A DNA stretch of 55,762 bases from Paenibacillus alkaliterrae (GCF_021532375.1 NZ_JAKGAP010000035.1:1-55762), one strand, 5' to 3'. Counted from the first letter of the stretch, positions 25,695 to 34,710 are shown. Program-made: numbers and translations. The notes: generated by a model from the letters alone, not told the origin.

Positions 25695-27940
25695 AGCGCG
25701 GGTTAAAAGGCTTTGCCGCTTATTTAACGGCCGATTGGTACGAGAAGCTGTCTTCTGTATTTATCGCCGTTATTTTAGCCAATACGATTGCTATTTTTGA
25801 AAGCTACTGGTGGGATGAGACATACGCCATTGCTTACTTTACGATTTTTATGGCTGCGGCTGTCGATGTTTTGCTTCCGCATCGCATGCGGTTCATCAAG
25901 CTGCTGCTTCAAACAGCGGGCGCCATCATGATTACGACTCAGCTGGCTAGAATGGATTGGATCGTCGGAAGGCCTGAGCGCTGGCAGGAATGGGTTTGGT
26001 GGCTGCAAGTGCATGCCGTACAGCTTCATCCGTTCATATGGATTAGCGCAGTACTGCTTATGCTTCATGTTCTGTTCGGAATTTGGACGACGACACGGGC
26101 GCGCATGTTCGGTTTAATCGGCGTAAGTCTGCTGATTTTGACGATTGCGGATTCATTTACGCCGATTTGGCTCTGGGATGAGGCAGGAATGGTCGTGTTC
26201 ATCGGGCTGCTCTGGCTCGTCGCGAACCACTTGTCCAGGCTGCAGCGCAATCATCCGAGAAGCTGGGAGGAGCTTCTCGAATATCCGCTTCAATTGATAC
26301 TTCCGATTGCGCTCGTACTCTCTGTACTCATGACGGTTGGTTTGAACATGCCGTCACTCTCTCCGATTTTGCAGGATCCCTATACGATTTGGAAGGAATC
26401 CAGGGGAGAGAAGGTTCGGGTGTTTATCGGCGACAAAGGGGCGGATTCGAGAACGCCCGGCAGCACCGGCAATGCAAGCTCCGGCTACAGCAGGAGCGAC
26501 GAGCTGCTTGGCGGCGGCTTTGAGTATGATTATTCACCGATGATGACCGTATCTACTTCGCACCGCAGCTACTGGCGGGGAGAGTCAAAGTCCATATATA
26601 CCGGCGATGGCTGGGTAGATGGAGATGCAGAGGCTGATGATATAACCCGCGTCCAAAAGGGCGTTGAGCTGTCGAGCTTTGACGAGCCCCCTGCGGCAGG
26701 CTCCATTCAGGTTGATCAAATTGTGACCATGATCCGGAAGGATTCATATCCCGTATTGTTCGCAGCCTCTCCAGTGGCGAAGGTGAATTGGGTCGGAAAT
26801 GATAAAGCGCCGATACCGAACGGCTTAATTTGGATGCCCGGCTCTTTGGAGCTTAGGCTGCTTGATTGGTCCGTCCAATATGAGAATTATCCGAAAGCCT
26901 ACTCGTTAACCTCATCTGTTCCGGTATTGGACGAAGCTGCTCTAAGAAGCAGCCAAGCCGGGTGGCCGGGTTCGGCGAACGCGGCACGCAACGCATTTTA
27001 TTTGCAATTACCGGATACGCTGCCCGCGCGGGTAAAGGAGTTGGCCGAGGAGGTTACCTCCGAGGGCACTAACGACTACGATAGGGCGAAATTGCTTGAA
27101 GCCTATTTGCAGCTTAACTACTCGTATAACAATAAGCCGGACGAGAGTAAGCTTACCGGCACAAGCGTCGATTTCGTCGATCGGTTTTTGTTTGAACTGC
27201 AGGAAGGATATTGCGATTATTTCTCCACTTCGATGGCCGTTATGGCGCGGAGTCTGGGTCTGCCCGCTCGATGGGTGAAGGGCTTTGCGCCGGGCGCGCT
27301 TCCGGTCAGCGCCTACGGGCCCCCAGAGGAGTATATGGGGGAGGAACTAAACCCGACAGGAGCAGGCACGTATACGGTTCGCAACTCAGACGCGCATTCC
27401 TGGGTTGAAATTTATTTCGAGGGCTTCGGATGGATTCCTTTCGAAGCAACCGCTGGTTTTTCGTTCCCTTATTCGGTGGCGGAAGAAGAAACAGAGCCGC
27501 TGCCGGAAGTGGATACGGATGGAGCAGAGGTGTCCTCGCCCAACGCGGCCAAAGGCGGTTCCAACGGAAAAGTTTGGGCTTGGAGCTCCGTCTCATTGCT
27601 TGCTGCGGCGGCGGCAGCTTGGCTTATCCTCCGTCGCGGGCAGGTAGTTGCCGCATGGCGCAAGCTCAGGCACGGTTCGTATACGTCAAATGACAGAATC
27701 GTAATTGAAACGCAGAAGCTGCTCCGCATATGCAAGAAACGGGGCATGGAGCGTCAGGAGCATGAGACGATGCGCGAAGCGGTGCTTCGTTGGTCGCAAA
27801 GCCAGAAGCGGTTGCGTGACGATTTCCGGGCGGTGCTCGACGGCTTCGAGCGGGCGAAATATAGTCCGGTCATCGCATCCGCCGAAGAAGCGGACCGGTT
27901 TGTCATTAAGGTTAGATCGCTGATCGATCAATTAAGATAA
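25691..27940 (+). CDS. Transglutaminase-like membrane protein (TgpA type)
   Basis: The 749-aa product has about six transmembrane helices in the first 220 residues, an external transglutaminase/cysteine-protease domain and a final transmembrane helix (about 630-650) with a cytoplasmic DUF4129-like tail. The catalytic set is visible: Cys508 in QEGYCDYFSTS, His569 in NSDAHSWVE and an acidic residue, Glu585, in the WIPFEAT segment. It is the third gene of the moxR-DUF58 operon, overlapping the previous gene by four bases. The natural substrate of such proteins is unknown; envelope protein crosslinking or cleavage is a reasonable guess. Confidence 0.92.
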   Translation: MKRGLKGFAAYLTADWYEKLSSVFIAVILANTIAIFESYWWDETYAIAYFTIFMAAAVDVLLPHRMRFIKLLLQTAGAIMITTQLARMDWIVGRPERWQEWVWWLQVHAVQLHPFIWISAVLLMLHVLFGIWTTTRARMFGLIGVSLLILTIADSFTPIWLWDEAGMVVFIGLLWLVANHLSRLQRNHPRSWEELLEYPLQLILPIALVLSVLMTVGLNMPSLSPILQDPYTIWKESRGEKVRVFIGDKGADSRTPGSTGNASSGYSRSDELLGGGFEYDYSPMMTVSTSHRSYWRGESKSIYTGDGWVDGDAEADDITRVQKGVELSSFDEPPAAGSIQVDQIVTMIRKDSYPVLFAASPVAKVNWVGNDKAPIPNGLIWMPGSLELRLLDWSVQYENYPKAYSLTSSVPVLDEAALRSSQAGWPGSANAARNAFYLQLPDTLPARVKELAEEVTSEGTNDYDRAKLLEAYLQLNYSYNNKPDESKLTGTSVDFVDRFLFELQEGYCDYFSTSMAVMARSLGLPARWVKGFAPGALPVSAYGPPEEYMGEELNPTGAGTYTVRNSDAHSWVEIYFEGFGWIPFEATAGFSFPYSVAEEETEPLPEVDTDGAEVSSPNAAKGGSNGKVWAWSSVSLLAAAAAAWLILRRGQVVAAWRKLRHGSYTSNDRIVIETQKLLRICKKRGMERQEHETMREAVLRWSQSQKRLRDDFRAVLDGFERAKYSPVIASAEEADRFVIKVRSLIDQLR

Positions 27941-27992
27941 GAGGGTAGTCGATATCCTTATTCAGTTTATCCATGTCAAAGTTGCGGAATTG

Positions 27993-28025
27993 CCGTCTTC
28001 CATTGAAAATGGGGACGGTTTTTTT
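27993..28025 (+). terminator. Intrinsic terminator after the transglutaminase gene
   Basis: CCGTC-TTCCAT pairs with ATGGG-GACGG around a short A-rich loop, followed by seven T. It separates the moxR operon from yqeG. Confidence 0.8.
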
Positions 28026-28053
28026 GCAACAAATTTGGTTTGTATGGTATAGT
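28024..28053 (+). promoter_or_regulatory. Promoter candidate for the yqeG operon
   Basis: TTGCAA and TATAGT are 18 bases apart, and TGG directly before the -10 makes it an extended -10. It begins within the T run of the upstream terminator, 40 bases before yqeG. An alternative reading is TTGGTT-17-TAAGAT at 28035-28063. Confidence 0.6.
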
Positions 28054-28092
28054 TTCGTAAGATAGCAGGCAGAAAGCAGAGGGATACCGATT

Positions 28093-28617
28093 ATGTTTGA
28101 ATGGCTGTTGCCGCATGTGCGCGTCAATACAGTATATGAAATTAATTTAGATGAGCTGCATTCACGAGGCGTTCGCGGCATCATTACGGATCTTGATAAT
28201 ACGCTTGTCGGTGCGAAGGAGGCGTTAGCAACGCCCGAGCTGGTGCAGTGGCTTGATTACGTGCGCTCACGCGGCTTTCAGGTGGTAATCGTTTCTAATA
28301 ATAATGAGACGCGCGTTGGAAAGTTTGCCGGGCCGCTGAATATTCCATACATTCACGCCGCACGCAAGCCGGCACGCAAGTCCTTCCGCAGAGCGCTTGG
28401 CGTTCTCGGCTTGGCTGCAGAGCATACGGTCGTTATTGGCGATCAGATGTTGACGGATGTGCTTGGCGGTAATCGGATGGGACTCTATACCATACTTGTC
28501 ACCCCGATTGCACCGGCGGATGAAGGAATCATGACGCGGGTGAATCGTCGGATTGAACGTTTCGCGTTAACTCGTTTAAGGAAAAAAGGGTTATGGTATG
28601 AGGGGGAAACCAAGTGA
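28093..28617 (+). CDS. yqeG: YqeG family HAD IIIA-type phosphatase
   Basis: This 174-aa member of the HAD superfamily has motif I DLDNTLVG (near residue 37), motif II VIVSNNNE (near residue 70), a K in A-R-K-P (near residue 93) and motif III VIGDQMLTDVLGGNRMG (near residue 117). YqeG proteins resemble phosphatidylglycerophosphatase/nucleotidase-type HADs; the Bacillus substrate is not firmly known. It is the first gene of the conserved yqeG-yqeH-aroE-yhbY-nadD-yqeK-rsfS block and overlaps yqeH by four bases (GTGA). Confidence 0.95.
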   Translation: MFEWLLPHVRVNTVYEINLDELHSRGVRGIITDLDNTLVGAKEALATPELVQWLDYVRSRGFQVVIVSNNNETRVGKFAGPLNIPYIHAARKPARKSFRRALGVLGLAAEHTVVIGDQMLTDVLGGNRMGLYTILVTPIAPADEGIMTRVNRRIERFALTRLRKKGLWYEGETK

Positions 28618-29741
28618 AGCAACAACAGCTAAGTCAGGCATCAGCGTCATGCGCGGGCTGCGGCGTGCAGCTGCAGTCGGAGCAGTCCGACCGGCCCGGA
28701 TATTTGCCCGCAGCTGCGTTGGAACGCGAGCCGGTTATTTGCCAGCGATGCTTCCGCATTCGCAACTATAATGAAGCTTCATCGGTTGCAGTCGATCAGG
28801 ATGACTTCCTAAGACTGCTCGGCAGCATCGGAAGTACGGACAGCCTAGTCGTGCATATCGTCGATTTGTATGATTTCGAAGGGAGCTTGATAACGGGACT
28901 TCAACGTTTTGTCGGCAATAATCCCGTCCTGCTTGTCGTGAACAAGATCGATCTGCTGCCGAAAGCGATGAACGTCAATCGCCTTCGCAATTGGGTACAG
29001 AAGCAAGCCAAGGCGGAAGGGCTGCGCACGGTCGATATCGTACTGTGCAGCGCAAAACGAAACATGGGCTTCGAGCATGTCATCGATGCGCTGGAGAAAT
29101 ACCGCAACGGACGCGACGTCTATGTGGTCGGCGCCACCAATGTAGGCAAGTCCACGCTCATTAATCGGCTCATTCGCGACTATAGCGATATGGAGCGCGA
29201 ACTTACTACATCGCGTTATCCGGGGACGACGCTTGATGCCGTGCATATCCCGCTCGAGGATGGGAAAGCGATTATCGATACGCCGGGTATTGTCTATGAA
29301 TCCCGGATGACCGAGGTCGTGCCGCGCAGCTTCCTAGGCTCCTTATTGCCGGACAAGTCGATAAAGCCGCTTGTCTATCAATTGAACGAGGGCCAAACGC
29401 TATTTATCGGCAGCCTGGTTCGGTTTGATTTTGTCGAGGGTGACCGTCAATCGTTTACCTTCTATATATCCAATGCGCTTAACATGCATCGTACAAAGCT
29501 TGAACGGGCTGAGGAGCTGTATGCCGATCATCGCGGCCAATTGCTTGGCGGACCTACGCTCGAGGAGCTGGAAAGCATTCCGGCATGGACAAGGCATTCG
29601 CTGCGCGTGAAGCGCGGTGTAAGCAAAGATGTGTTCATATCCGGTCTCGGCTGGATTCAGGTAAACGGTACGGGCGGAGCGCTAATTGACATTTTTGCGC
29701 CCAAAGGTGTAAAGGTCATGCTTCGCGACTCGATGATTTAA
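28614..29741 (+). CDS. yqeH: Ribosome biogenesis GTPase YqeH
   Basis: The 375-aa product is a circularly permuted GTPase used in 30S subunit assembly. An N-terminal zinc finger (CAGCG and CQRC) is followed by G4 NKID (near residue 111), then G1 GATNVGKST (near residue 178), G2/G3 elements S-R-Y-P-G-T-T and D-T-P-G, and a C-terminal RNA-binding region. The order G4-G5-G1-G2-G3 is the mark of the permuted family. It starts with GTG overlapping the yqeG stop and precedes aroE. Confidence 0.95.
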   Translation: MKQQQLSQASASCAGCGVQLQSEQSDRPGYLPAAALEREPVICQRCFRIRNYNEASSVAVDQDDFLRLLGSIGSTDSLVVHIVDLYDFEGSLITGLQRFVGNNPVLLVVNKIDLLPKAMNVNRLRNWVQKQAKAEGLRTVDIVLCSAKRNMGFEHVIDALEKYRNGRDVYVVGATNVGKSTLINRLIRDYSDMERELTTSRYPGTTLDAVHIPLEDGKAIIDTPGIVYESRMTEVVPRSFLGSLLPDKSIKPLVYQLNEGQTLFIGSLVRFDFVEGDRQSFTFYISNALNMHRTKLERAEELYADHRGQLLGGPTLEELESIPAWTRHSLRVKRGVSKDVFISGLGWIQVNGTGGALIDIFAPKGVKVMLRDSMI

Positions 29742-29768
29742 CTTTGGGCTTTGGAAGGAGAACTCACA

Positions 29769-30638
29769 GTGACGAGTGCTGGCGAAGGCAATCGAATAGA
29801 CAGTCATACAGTACTTTTCGGAGTTATCGGCAATCCGATTAGACATTCGAAGTCGCCGATTATGATGAACCGGGCATTTCGGGAAACAGGAATTAACGGC
29901 AGTTATCATGCGTTTCACGTGACGAGCGAGCGTCTGGCCGATTTTGCGTCTGGCGTGCGGGCGATGGGAATCCGCGGGGTGAACGTGACGATTCCACACA
30001 AGCTGGACATTATGCCGTTGCTGGATGACATTGATGCCGGCGCGCAAGCCATTGGCGCCGTTAATACGATCGTGAATGAGGACGGGCGGCTTATTGGCTA
30101 TAATACGGATGGTATCGGCTACGTGCGTTCATTGAAGGAAGAAGCGGAGCCGGAGCTTGCAGGCAAAAGGATTGTCGTACTGGGTGCGGGCGGCGCGGCG
30201 CGGGGGATCATTTATGCCCTTACGAAGGAAAATCCGGCGCATATTGCAATCGCTAACCGATCCGTGGAGCGCGCCGAGGAGCTCGCCGAAGCATTCCGAG
30301 ATCATTTGGTCATCGAATCGGTTCGGAATGAACAGCTGCAAACGGCATGCCAGCAAGCGGATATCGTTATTAACACAACTTCCGTCGGCATGTTTCCGAA
30401 TACGAATGAAACGCCGGTCGATGCCGCCTGGCTAAAGCCGGGCGCGGTCGCAAGCGATTTAATATACAACCCGTTAAAAACAACGTTTTTGCAGCAGGCC
30501 GAGCAGCGCGGCTGCCGTATTCACGGCGGTCTGGGCATGTTCATCTATCAGGGCGCTTACGCCTTCGAATATTGGACAGGCCAGCCCGCGCCGGTCGCTG
30601 CAATGCGCGAAACCGTGCTAGCCTCCCTGCAAGGCTAA
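29769..30638 (+). CDS. aroE: Shikimate dehydrogenase
   Basis: The 289-aa enzyme reduces 3-dehydroshikimate to shikimate with NADPH in aromatic amino-acid synthesis. The shikimate site NPIRHSKSP (near residue 22), catalytic Lys in NVTIPHK (near residue 76), nucleotide-binding GAGGAARG (near residue 143) and NTTSVGM (near residue 205) are all intact. I chose the GTG at 29769 eight bases after GGAAGGAG; a longer reading from TTG at 29751 would start inside that ribosome binding site. It lies between yqeH and yhbY as in Bacillus subtilis. Confidence 0.95.
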   Translation: MTSAGEGNRIDSHTVLFGVIGNPIRHSKSPIMMNRAFRETGINGSYHAFHVTSERLADFASGVRAMGIRGVNVTIPHKLDIMPLLDDIDAGAQAIGAVNTIVNEDGRLIGYNTDGIGYVRSLKEEAEPELAGKRIVVLGAGGAARGIIYALTKENPAHIAIANRSVERAEELAEAFRDHLVIESVRNEQLQTACQQADIVINTTSVGMFPNTNETPVDAAWLKPGAVASDLIYNPLKTTFLQQAEQRGCRIHGGLGMFIYQGAYAFEYWTGQPAPVAAMRETVLASLQG

Positions 30639-30699
30639 CAAGACTTGACTATAGAAACTACTCCGACGATTGATCGAGATGAAAGAAGGAACACATACT

Positions 30700-31005
30700 A
30701 TGCTTACAGGTAAACAAAAACGTTATTTAAGATCATTAGCCCATCATTTGACGCCAATCTTCCAGGTCGGCAAAGGCGGTACAAACGATCACCTCATTCG
30801 CCATATCGAGGAGTCCATCGAGTCCCGTGAGCTAATCAAGATTTCCGTTCTCAACAACTGCCTGGACGATCCTAAGGAAATCGGCGCAGAGATCGCAGCG
30901 GCAGCGGGCGCCGAGCTTGTCCAAGTTATCGGCAAAACGATCGTCCTCTACAAGGAATCCAAAGACAACAAACAAATCGAGCTTCCCAGCGCTGCTAGGA
31001 AATAA
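30700..31005 (+). CDS. yhbY: YhbY family RNA-binding protein (CRM domain)
   Basis: This 101-aa protein is a single CRM domain: LTGKQKRYLRSLAHHL at the start, the family's V-G-K-G-G loop near residue 27, and L-V-Q-V-I-G-K-T-I-V-L-Y at the end. Such proteins bind pre-50S ribosomes. The ATG at 30700 follows GAAAGAAGGA; an in-frame ATG at 30670 has no ribosome binding site. It is the Bacillus yqeI position in the yqe block. A 120-base fold-back element follows it. Confidence 0.95.
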   Translation: MLTGKQKRYLRSLAHHLTPIFQVGKGGTNDHLIRHIEESIESRELIKISVLNNCLDDPKEIGAEIAAAAGAELVQVIGKTIVLYKESKDNKQIELPSAARK

Positions 31006-31070
31006 AGCATCGATTTAGCAATGATTTGGATTTCGTATGATTATTGAAATGGAATTGAATGGGTAGCGAA

Positions 31071-31190
31071 GCGGACAATCGTTCTGTAGAAACGTAGTGG
31101 TCGCTTCTTGTTCTCGGATTCTTACCTTTAAATGTTTAGTCTAATCAAAGAATCCGAGAACGAAAGCGATCGTAAGAATGATTGGCCCGC
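31071..31190. repeat. 120-nt imperfect fold-back element between yhbY and nadD
   Basis: The two arms pair along nearly their whole length: GTTCTCGGATTCTT (31110-31123) with a perfect 14-base complement at 31148-31161; TCGCTT (31101-31106) with AAGCGA (31164-31169); AATCGTTCT (31077-31085) with AGAATGATT (31175-31183, one G-U); GCGG (31071-31074) with CCGC (31187-31190). The loop is about 24 nt. There is no T run, so it is not a classical terminator. It could be a miniature mobile element or a structured RNA. Confidence 0.75.
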
Positions 31191-31253
31191 GCAGCGAATG
31201 ACATTCAAGCCTTTTTCAATAGAAGGTTTCGAAACAAAGGAGGAGCGAAGAGC

Positions 31254-31844
31254 GTGAGCAAGATCGGCATTATGGGCGGCACCTTCGATCCGATCCACCT
31301 CGGCCATTTGATCGCGGCGGAAACGGCGCGCCAGCAATGCGGCCTGCACGAGGTATGGTTCATTCCGTCCTGCGGCCCTCCGCTCAAATCGGATGAACCG
31401 GGCGTCAGCAGCCAGCGGCGCTTTGAGATGGTGTGCGGAGCGATTGAAAGCAATGCTGCATTCCGAGCTTTGGATATCGAATTGCTGCGCGGAGGCGTAA
31501 GCTATTCGTACGATACCGTAACAGAGCTGCAGCGCCGCTACCCGCGTAATTCTTTCTCTTATATTATCGGATCCGATCGGATAAATGATCTGCCGCAATG
31601 GTATAAAATCGAGCAATTAGCAAAGTATATTACGTTTATCGGATTGGAGCGGCCCTCCGATCCAATCCTTATCGAAATGCTGCCGAGCTATTTGAAGGAA
31701 CGGATAACGCTCATTCAAATGCCCGCAATCGATATTTCGTCAACCGCAATAAGAGGTAAGGTGAGTGAAGGGCAATCCGTTCAATATTTAGTGCCCGATT
31801 CTGTGCTGAGCTACATAAGGAGGTACAGTCTGTATGAATCGTGA
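31254..31844 (+). CDS. nadD: Nicotinate-nucleotide adenylyltransferase
   Basis: The 196-aa enzyme joins nicotinate mononucleotide and ATP to give deamido-NAD. GIMGGTFDPIHLGH (near residue 5) contains the nucleotidyltransferase HxGH, and ISSTAIRGKV near residue 165 is the second signature. The GTG at 31254 follows an AAAGGAGGAG box; a longer in-frame reading from 31182 lacks a ribosome binding site and would start in the arm of the fold-back element. Its last bases overlap the start of yqeK by 11. Confidence 0.95.
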   Translation: MSKIGIMGGTFDPIHLGHLIAAETARQQCGLHEVWFIPSCGPPLKSDEPGVSSQRRFEMVCGAIESNAAFRALDIELLRGGVSYSYDTVTELQRRYPRNSFSYIIGSDRINDLPQWYKIEQLAKYITFIGLERPSDPILIEMLPSYLKERITLIQMPAIDISSTAIRGKVSEGQSVQYLVPDSVLSYIRRYSLYES

Positions 31845-32388
31845 GCAAATGATCGAAAAGGTAAAAGTTGAAATGCCGGAGCGTAGATGGCTTCATACGC
31901 AGGGCGTAATGGAAACGGCGGTTGTATTGGCCGAACGGTTCGGCGAGGATCCGGTGCGCGCCGAGCTTGCAGCCATTTTGCACGACGTTTCCAAATATTG
32001 GCCGACTGAACGTATGGCGGGTATTATTCGCGACAAGGGCTTGCCGGCTGAGCTGCTGCTTTACGATAAAGAGCTTTGGCATGCGCCTGTTGGCGCTTGG
32101 GTAGCTGAGCATGAGTACGGCGTAACGGACGCAGGGGTGCTTGATGCGATAAGATACCATACCTCAGGCAGACGAGGCATGTCGAAGCTAGAGAAGATCG
32201 TGTGCTTGGCCGATTATATGGAGCCGGGACGGGATTTTCCCGGCGTTGACACCATTCGGGAACTAAGCCGGGAGCATCTGGACCAAGCGCTGCTGGCGGG
32301 CTTTAATTCTACAATTTCCTTTTTGTTAGAGAAGGGGAAACGGATATTTCCGCTAACGCTGGAAGCGCGCAATTGTTTGCTCGAATAA
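31834..32388 (+). CDS. yqeK: HD-domain diadenosine tetraphosphatase YqeK
   Basis: This 184-aa HD-superfamily phosphohydrolase has H-T-Q-G-V near residue 20, the HD pair in ILHDVSKYWP near residue 50, an H in L-W-H-A-P-V-G-A near residue 77 and I-R-Y-H-T-S-G near residue 105. YqeK proteins split Ap4A into two ADP. AAGGAGG precedes the ATG inside the end of nadD, and the two genes overlap by 11 bases. RsfS follows after 24 bases. Confidence 0.94.
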   Translation: MNREQMIEKVKVEMPERRWLHTQGVMETAVVLAERFGEDPVRAELAAILHDVSKYWPTERMAGIIRDKGLPAELLLYDKELWHAPVGAWVAEHEYGVTDAGVLDAIRYHTSGRRGMSKLEKIVCLADYMEPGRDFPGVDTIRELSREHLDQALLAGFNSTISFLLEKGKRIFPLTLEARNCLLE

Positions 32389-32412
32389 AATAGATAACAG
32401 GAGGCTGAGCCT

Positions 32413-32760
32413 ATGGCGGTACATTCGGATGAATTGCTTCAAATAACGGTCGCGGCAGCGGAAGATAAAAAAGCGGTGCGGGTCGTTGCTTTAAATTTAA
32501 AAGAAATTTCATTGGTAGCCGATTATTTTGTCATTTGCAGCGGCAACTCGGATACGCAGGTGCAAGCCATCGCTGCCGAGATCAGAAAGCAAGCGGAGAA
32601 AAACGGCACACGCGTTCGCGGCATCGAAGGTATGGACACGGCCAGATGGGTTCTGATCGACCTTGGCGACATTATCGTCCATGTGTTTCACCGCGATGAA
32701 CGTGATTATTATAATATTGAGCGGCTATGGTCCGATGCGAAGGTCGTGGAATTCGCATGA
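32413..32760 (+). CDS. rsfS: Ribosome silencing factor RsfS
   Basis: The 115-aa protein is RsfS (Iojap/YqeL): it binds L14 of the 50S subunit and blocks subunit joining in starvation. D-Y-F-V-I-C-S-G-N-S (near residue 36), the R-G-I-E-G-M-D-T-A-R-W-V-L-I-D region (near residue 75) and the ending I-V-H-V-F-H-R-D-E-R-x-Y-Y are all family hallmarks. GGAGG lies eight bases before the ATG. It overlaps cvfB by four bases. Confidence 0.95.
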   Translation: MAVHSDELLQITVAAAEDKKAVRVVALNLKEISLVADYFVICSGNSDTQVQAIAAEIRKQAEKNGTRVRGIEGMDTARWVLIDLGDIIVHVFHRDERDYYNIERLWSDAKVVEFA

Positions 32761-33719
32761 GCTTCGTAGCGGGGACTACACAGACGTTAAGGGTGGCACG
32801 CGAGGTGTCGCCCTACGGCTATTTCTTAAGCGACGGCGAATCGGAGGTACTCTTGCACTATACCGAGCTTGTCGGCTCAAAGCCGAAAATCGACGATGAA
32901 GTAGAAGCCTTTCTGTTCTATGATTCGGAGGACCGTTTGGCAGCTACGATGAAGAAGCCTCTGCTCCAGCTCGGCGAGTTGGCCCGGCTGCAGGTTGCGG
33001 ACGTTCATCCAAGGCTCGGCTGTTTTCTTGAAATCGGCTTAGGCAGACAATTGCTTCTGCCTCTCTCTGAGCTTCCGGAGAGCATCGATTACAGGCCGCT
33101 GCCGGGCGACGAGGTTTTTGTCGTCATGAAGCATGACAAGATCGGCAGGCTTGTCGCGAAGATTGCCTTCGAAGAAGAACTGTCGGAGCTTGTATTTCCT
33201 GCACCTGCAAGCTGGAACAACCAGTGGGTGGAGGGCTGGGTAACAAAGACGCTGCAGCTGGGCTCCTTTGTCATCATCGACGGCGGGGTTGTCGGCTTCG
33301 GGGTGTACGGACTGATTCCGAGCTCTGAGCGTATCAGGCCGCTTCGTCTTGGAGAGCGCGTAAAGGCACGAGTTACCTTTATACGTGAAGACGGCAGGGC
33401 AAACCTGTCGATGGCGCAGCGAAAAGAGGTTGGGCGAGTTGAGGATGCCGACCGGATCCTTGCATTTCTTAAAGAGAGGCCGGGCGGCGGAATGCCTTAT
33501 TCCGACCAGACGGATGCCGACATTTTAAAACAAAAATTCGGAATCAGCAAAGGTGCATTTAAACGCGCTTTAGGAAAGCTGATGCGAGAAGGCCTTATAA
33601 CGCAGAAAGGGAGCTGGACGTATTTGGCGGCAGCGGAAGAGGCGAACGAAACGGAGGGTACTGCCGCATCGCAGCTCGAAGCCTCAGGCACGCTTTCTGA
33701 AGGAGTTGACAAGAAATGA
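32757..33719 (+). CDS. cvfB: CvfB-type S1 RNA-binding protein
   Basis: The 320-aa product has three to four successive S1-like OB folds (about residues 5-60, 65-130 and 145-225) and a C-terminal winged helix (about 235-290) with F-G-I-S-K-G-A-F-K-R-A-L-G-K-L, the arrangement of CvfB/YitL, a virulence-regulator-type RNA-binding protein. The last 30 residues are a low-complexity Glu/Ala/Ser tail. It starts in an ATGA overlap with rsfS and ends in an ATGA overlap with the methyltransferase gene. In Bacillus subtilis yitL lies elsewhere, so its place between yqeL and yqeM here is a lineage-specific change. Confidence 0.93.
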   Translation: MSFVAGTTQTLRVAREVSPYGYFLSDGESEVLLHYTELVGSKPKIDDEVEAFLFYDSEDRLAATMKKPLLQLGELARLQVADVHPRLGCFLEIGLGRQLLLPLSELPESIDYRPLPGDEVFVVMKHDKIGRLVAKIAFEEELSELVFPAPASWNNQWVEGWVTKTLQLGSFVIIDGGVVGFGVYGLIPSSERIRPLRLGERVKARVTFIREDGRANLSMAQRKEVGRVEDADRILAFLKERPGGGMPYSDQTDADILKQKFGISKGAFKRALGKLMREGLITQKGSWTYLAAAEEANETEGTAASQLEASGTLSEGVDKK

Positions 33720-34483
33720 CGCGTTCGTACGGACAGTTCGCGGCCGTATACGATCAATTAATGGAAGACATGCCCTACGCCGAATGGTTGGGCTTTGCGA
33801 GAGCGGGCTGGTCGCGTTACGGCATGCCTGCGACGGTTGTTGATCTCGGCTGCGGCACCGGCAGCATCTCTATTCCGCTGGCTCGATCGGGCTTCCATGT
33901 ATTCGGCATTGATCTATCCTCGGACATGCTCACGGTCGCGCGCAGAAAATGGGATGATACGCCTCAGCTCGTCACGCGTCCGCGTCCGGGCTCTATCAAG
34001 TGGCTGCAGCAGGATATGCGGGAATGGGAGCTGCAGGAGCCCGTTGATACGGTCATATCGTTCTGTGATTGCTTGAACTACTTGACGGAGGAAGCAGACA
34101 TCGAGGCTGCCTTCAGGGCAACCTACGCGGCGCTGCGCAGCGGCGGCTCGTTCCTGTTCGATATGCATCCGCCCAAGCAATTAATCCGTTACGCTGAAGA
34201 ACAGCCGTTTGTACTCGATGAGCGGGACGTCGCCTATATTTGGACCTGCGAGTTCGAAGAGGAGCGATGCGAGATCGAGCATAATCTGACGATATTCGCC
34301 CGCGATAACGATTCGAGATTTTACCGTTTCGAGGAATCGCATGTCCAGCGCGCATACGATCCCGACTGGATCGAGGCGTCGCTGCGGCGTGCCGGCTTCC
34401 ATACCGTCGACCGCTATGCCGATTTCGAGCTGAAGCCTGCGGGTCATGAGTCCGAACGACTTTTTTTTGCGGCAATCAAATAG
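33716..34483 (+). CDS. Class I SAM-dependent methyltransferase (YqeM position)
   Basis: This 255-aa methyltransferase has motif I VVDLGCGTGSISIPLA (near residue 41), G-I-D-L-S acidic loop (near residue 65), S-F-C-D-C-L-N-Y-L near residue 118 and L-F-D-M-H-P-P near residue 150. It occupies the position of Bacillus yqeM at the end of the yqe block; the substrate of that protein is not established (a tRNA or small molecule is possible). It overlaps cvfB by four bases and is followed by a strong terminator that ends the operon. Confidence 0.92.
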   Translation: MTRSYGQFAAVYDQLMEDMPYAEWLGFARAGWSRYGMPATVVDLGCGTGSISIPLARSGFHVFGIDLSSDMLTVARRKWDDTPQLVTRPRPGSIKWLQQDMREWELQEPVDTVISFCDCLNYLTEEADIEAAFRATYAALRSGGSFLFDMHPPKQLIRYAEEQPFVLDERDVAYIWTCEFEEERCEIEHNLTIFARDNDSRFYRFEESHVQRAYDPDWIEASLRRAGFHTVDRYADFELKPAGHESERLFFAAIK

Positions 34484-34496
34484 ATTCGAGCGCCCG

Positions 34497-34547
34497 GGAG
34501 GGGCTGTCGACTTAGGTGAATGGCCTTAGTCGACAGCCCCTCCTTTC
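34497..34547. terminator. Strong intrinsic terminator ending the yqe operon
   Basis: A long stem pairs GGAGGGGCTGTCGACT with AGTCGACAGCCCCTCC, extended by an AGG/CCT pair, with a short loop and TTT after the right arm. The remaining 34548-34710 shows no credible gene on either strand. Confidence 0.9.
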
Positions 34548-34710
34548 ACGATTTGGACGCGAATGTGGACACGTTCATATTCGTCGCTGCATATAGTGTA
34601 ATCATAATGAATTGTCGAAATATGCCGTTTCCCGCACTAATCTCTCTATTAGCGTTTATCCAGTTCGGAGGCTATGCCATATACCAGATATGGCGCTTCG
34701 GCGTTTCCCG

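Noticed and set aside
31071..31190. Reading the fold-back element as an intrinsic terminator
   Set aside because: No T run follows either arm, and the operon continues into nadD directly downstream.
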